From contig NZ_CP012750.1 in the NCBI RefSeq assembly GCF_001302565.1, positions 2,046,001 through 2,110,000 on the forward strand: a stretch of DNA of 64,000 nucleotides. The letters are read 5' to 3'. Position 1 is the first letter of the stretch. Each line of letters opens with the position of its first letter. The translations under genes and the position numbers were made by a program. Source of the DNA: Glutamicibacter halophytocola. Lineage in GTDB: Bacteria > Actinomycetota > Actinomycetes > Actinomycetales > Micrococcaceae. Under the pieces are notes generated by a model. It made no database searches. It was not told where the DNA came from and saw only the letters and a list, made by a program, of their open reading frames with translations. Shown here piece by piece: positions 61,217 through 64,000 of this stretch.

Positions 61217-62899
61217 CTAGTCGCGGGTTAGACGGCGGTGGGTTACGCGATGCGGCTTCGCGGCATCAGCGCCCAAGCGCTCAATCTTGTTCGCTTCGTA
61301 GGACTCGAAGTTGCCCTCGAACCAGTACCAGTTCGAAGGGTTCTCCTCGGTGCCCTCGTAGGCCAAAATGTGCGTTGCAACTCGGTCCAGGAACCAGCGA
61401 TCGTGGGAGACCACGACAGCGCAACCCGGGAAATCAAGCAAAGCATTTTCCAGCGATGACAGGGTCTCAACGTCCAAGTCGTTAGTTGGCTCATCGAGAA
61501 GCAACAGGTTGCCACCCTGCTTCAGGGTTAATGCCAGGTTCAAGCGGTTACGCTCACCACCGGAAAGCACGCCAGCCTTCTTTTGCTGGTCTGGTCCCTT
61601 GAAGCCGAACGCTGAAACATAAGCGCGCGACGGCATTTCAACCTGACCAACATTGATGTAGTCCAGTCCGTCGGAAACTACTTCCCACAACGACTTGTTG
61701 GGGTCGATGTTCTCGCGGTTCTGGTCAACGTATGAGATCTTGACGGTTTCGCCAATCTTCAGCGAACCCCCATTCAGATCTTCCATGCCAACAATGGTCT
61801 TGAAGAGAGTCGACTTACCGACACCGTTCGGACCAATTACGCCAACGATGCCGTTTCGTGGCAGCGAGAAGGACAGTCCGTCAATCAGAACGCGATCGCC
61901 GAAGCCCTTCTTCAGGTTGTCAGCTTCGATAACGACCTGGCCCAGGCGAGGACCTGGCGGAATCTGGATTTCTTCGAAGTCCAACTTGCGGGTGCGCTCT
62001 GCTTCCGCTGCCATCTCTTCGTAACGAGCCAGACGAGCCTTCGACTTGGTCTGACGGCCCTTGGCATTCGAACGAACCCATTCGAGTTCTTCAGCCAGTC
62101 GCTTGGCAAGCTTCTGGTCCTTCTTGCCTTGAACCTCCATGCGTTCGCGCTTCTTCTCCAGGTAGGTGGAGTAGTTGCCTTCGTATGGGTGGAGGCGACC
62201 GCGGTCAACTTCACAGATCCATTCGGCGACGTGGTCCAAGAAGTAGCGGTCGTGGGTAACAGCAAGGACTGCGCCTGGGTAAGCGGCTAGGTGCTGCTCC
62301 AACCAGAGCACAGATTCTGCGTCCAAGTGGTTGGTTGGTTCGTCAAGAAGCAGCAAATCTGGCTTCTGCAGCAACAGCTTGCACAAGGCGACGCGTCGAC
62401 GTTCACCACCGGATAGGTGCGTGACCATCTCGTCGCCTGGTGGACAGCGCAATGCGTCCATCGCCTGTTCAAGCTGATTGTCGATGTCCCAAGCGTCAGC
62501 CGCATCAATAGCTTCCTGAAGCTTGCCCATCTCGTCGAGCAAAGCGTCGAAGTCGGCTCCTTCTTGAGCCATCTCTTCTGAAATCTCGTTAAAGCGCGTG
62601 ATCTTCTCGTAGATCTCGCCAACGCCTTCCTGGACATTGCCCAAGACGGTCTTTTCTTCGTTCAGCGGTGGCTCCTGCATCAGGATGCCCACCGAATATC
62701 CTGGCGAGAGTCGTGCCTCGCCGTTGGACGGGGTGTCGAGACCCGCCATGATCTTCAAGATCGTTGACTTACCAGCACCGTTCGGTCCCACAACACCAAT
62801 TTTGGCGCCTGGGAAGAACGACATACTGACATTGTCAAGGATGACTTTGTCACCAACGGCCTTACGAGCCTTGGTCATCGTATAAATGAATTCCGCCAT
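61217..62899 (-). CDS. ettA: Energy-dependent translational throttle protein EttA (ABC-F)
   Basis: A 560-aa ABC-F protein with two ATPase domains: Walker A motifs VGPNGAGKST near residue 35 and IGPNGVGKST near residue 355; signature motifs HLSGGERRRV and VLSGGERNRL; Walker B motifs LLLDEPTNHLDAES and LLLDEPTNDLDVE. The linker between domains carries the Arg/Lys-rich helix that contacts the ribosomal P-site tRNA. EttA gates entry of the ribosome into elongation by ATP level. It is a single gene. Confidence 0.95.
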   Translation of the reverse strand: MAEFIYTMTKARKAVGDKVILDNVSMSFFPGAKIGVVGPNGAGKSTILKIMAGLDTPSNGEARLSPGYSVGILMQEPPLNEEKTVLGNVQEGVGEIYEKITRFNEISEEMAQEGADFDALLDEMGKLQEAIDAADAWDIDNQLEQAMDALRCPPGDEMVTHLSGGERRRVALCKLLLQKPDLLLLDEPTNHLDAESVLWLEQHLAAYPGAVLAVTHDRYFLDHVAEWICEVDRGRLHPYEGNYSTYLEKKRERMEVQGKKDQKLAKRLAEELEWVRSNAKGRQTKSKARLARYEEMAAEAERTRKLDFEEIQIPPGPRLGQVVIEADNLKKGFGDRVLIDGLSFSLPRNGIVGVIGPNGVGKSTLFKTIVGMEDLNGGSLKIGETVKISYVDQNRENIDPNKSLWEVVSDGLDYINVGQVEMPSRAYVSAFGFKGPDQQKKAGVLSGGERNRLNLALTLKQGGNLLLLDEPTNDLDVETLSSLENALLDFPGCAVVVSHDRWFLDRVATHILAYEGTEENPSNWYWFEGNFESYEANKIERLGADAAKPHRVTHRRLTRD

Positions 62900-63011
62900 G
62901 CTCTTAAGGCTAGTCGGTGACAGGGGTCAATTCCGAATTCTCAGCTAACTATTTTGGTTGGCGGTGTCCGGTTTCATATGAATGAACCAAACATCGCTAA
63001 CCATCTCAAAA

Positions 63012-63461
63012 TCAAGCCGCCTGATCGGTGCCTTTTGGCCAACTTGCATCGGCCTCCGTTGAACCCCCTTGGTGAACTTTACGGTCCGCCTCTGCAATGT
63101 CAGTGCGAACCCGTGTGAAGGAGCTTGTGCCGAATCGTAAATCATGCCCGATGCTATAGGCCTCGATATCCGCGCTATTGCCCTTCGTTCCATCCGCACG
63201 TTCAAATTCACGGATCTGCAGTTTTCCGAAAATCATCACATGGTCACCTTGCACCAGTGACTCCATGGTGTTTTCGGCCAATCCACGAAATGCGCTTATG
63301 GAGTACCAGTTCGTGGGCCCATCGACCCATTGGCCCGACTCCTGATCCCTCTTCCGCTCATGTGTTGCAACGCGAAATTTTAAGACGGACACACCTTTTG
63401 AAGTCACGCTTAATTGTGGATCCGTGCCGACAATCGCACGGATAGTCACCTGATCACTCAC
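63012..63461 (-). CDS. ssb: Single-stranded DNA-binding protein (paralogue)
   Basis: A 149-aa protein with one OB fold: SVLKFRVATHERKRDQESGQW, TNWYSISAFRGLAENTMESLVQGDHVMIFGKL and ERADGTKGNSADIEAYSIGHDL. The C-terminus ends PKGTDQAA and lacks the acidic DDDxPF tip that recruits repair proteins in the main SSB. It is therefore probably a secondary SSB for competence, repair or another role, or it has a diverged tail. It is adjacent to the CPBP protease gene on the same strand. Confidence 0.88.
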   Translation of the reverse strand: MSDQVTIRAIVGTDPQLSVTSKGVSVLKFRVATHERKRDQESGQWVDGPTNWYSISAFRGLAENTMESLVQGDHVMIFGKLQIREFERADGTKGNSADIEAYSIGHDLRFGTSSFTRVRTDIAEADRKVHQGGSTEADASWPKGTDQAA

Positions 63462-63537
63462 GAGTATCTACTCCTTAGGTTCCCTACGCCGAGGACTCTT
63501 CTCGGCGTTGCTTCCCATATTGCTGCAGTGCTCGAAG

Positions 63538-64000
63538 CTAGTTTTCGAGGTTCTGGCGAACTGTGGAGATTGAACCTGGAACCCCTGATCGAATCGCGCT
63601 GACAAGCAGGATCGCTGCAATGACTACCCCGGGGAGAATCCAGCCAGTCCATCCCAGGATTGACGATTCTGTTGAGTCCATCGACGCACCGAGTGTCATA
63701 AAAAGTGAGGTCAAACCTACACTGGCGTTAAACACGCCGTGCGCCAATGCGGCTGGCCAAACCGACTCGCTGTACGAACGAATCCAGCCGAGGAATGCGC
63801 CGAGCACAATGCAGACTCCGCACATTGCAATGACTCCCCATCCAGGGGCCAGTGGGTAGTTATAGCCAAGAAGGATCAGAGGTGCATGCCAGAATCCCCA
63901 AATAACACCCGAAAAGAGAATTGCCACCAATTTTCCCGAGGGCACCAGCCGCGGCCAAAGCCAACCGCGCCAGCCGACTTCTTCGCCTATCGCTAGGAGT
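63538..64000 (-). CDS. CPBP family intramembrane metalloprotease, C-terminal part (N-terminus off the right edge)
   Basis: The frame is open to the right edge and gives 153 residues. The visible part begins LLAIGEEVGWRGWLWPRL, which contains the EExxWR glutamate-arginine motif of CAAX/CPBP proteases. It continues with SGVIWGFWHAPLIL, holding the conserved histidine, and LAHGVFNAS, holding the second. Several transmembrane helices follow. The family processes prenylated proteins or bacteriocin-related peptides; the substrate is unknown. A GTG at 63945 sits inside the domain and is not the true start. Confidence 0.9.
   Translation of the reverse strand, partial: LLAIGEEVGWRGWLWPRLVPSGKLVAILFSGVIWGFWHAPLILLGYNYPLAPGWGVIAMCGVCIVLGAFLGWIRSYSESVWPAALAHGVFNASVGLTSLFMTLGASMDSTESSILGWTGWILPGVVIAAILLVSAIRSGVPGSISTVRQNLEN

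Overview
The window looks like a chromosomal segment of a high-GC actinobacterium of the Micrococcaceae (Arthrobacter/Glutamicibacter type). I infer this from the gene order (nadD-proA-proB-obg-rpmA-rplU-rne; ndk-DUF4233-folC-ileS; clpX-clpP2-clpP1-tig), from actinobacterial hallmarks (two ClpP subunits, a mycothiol-type DsbA-like nitroreductase, HelR, stand-alone VKOR, an ileS T-box with an ultrashort Stem I) and from the codon use. No species name can be fixed from the sequence alone. I see no prophage, insertion sequence, CRISPR array or rRNA; most of the window is core genome with a few accessory loci.

Layout. 1-9.6 kb: minus-strand housekeeping block with a partial Ala/Pro-rich protein, nadD, a small membrane protein, proA, proB, obg, ribosomal proteins L27 and L21, and the large RNase E/G. 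9.6-13.6 kb: plus-strand single genes (VKOR, a GNAT acetyltransferase, an AI-2E-family exporter, a 68-aa protein behind a structured leader). 13.6-19.3 kb: minus-strand ndk, DUF4233, folC and ileS, the last preceded by a translational isoleucine T-box. 19.4-27.6 kb: plus-strand helR behind a rifamycin-associated-element-like palindrome, a DesK/NarL-type two-component system, an MMPL exporter overlapping a DUF2871 membrane protein, and an exonuclease-TerB-BRCT protein. 27.7-38.9 kb: an almost gapless minus-strand sulfur operon (sulfite reductase, APS reductase, CysD, CysN, SsuABC-like transporter, siroheme methyltransferase, ferredoxin-NADP reductase) with a sirohydrochlorin chelatase and an SDR upstream. 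39.1-41.7 kb: valS. 41.8-49.7 kb: minus-strand secreted trypsin-like protease, membrane protein, DsbA-like protein, and the ClpX/ClpP2/ClpP1/trigger factor proteostasis group. 49.8-50.8 kb: three identical tRNA-Pro(UGG) genes and a tRNA-Gly(UCC). 51-58 kb: Nei-like glycosylase, rpiB, pepN, OsmC, truncated hemoglobin, a conserved hypothetical and a TesB thioesterase. 58.2-61.1 kb: a SoxR-associated redox locus. 61.2-64 kb: ettA, an SSB paralogue and a partial CPBP protease.

How the genes work together. CysDN makes APS, CysH reduces it directly to sulfite (no cysC is present), Sir reduces sulfite to sulfide with electrons supplied through the ferredoxin reductase, and CobA plus the CbiX-like chelatase make Sir's siroheme. 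ClpX, the two ClpPs and trigger factor form a folding/degradation neighbourhood. The most unusual locus is at 58-61 kb: SoxR, its operator, a flavin reductase, and a 578-aa protein that fuses a MOSC molybdenum-cofactor domain, an FAD/NAD reductase and a [2Fe-2S] ferredoxin in one chain. This looks like a self-contained reductase of the mARC/YcbX type.
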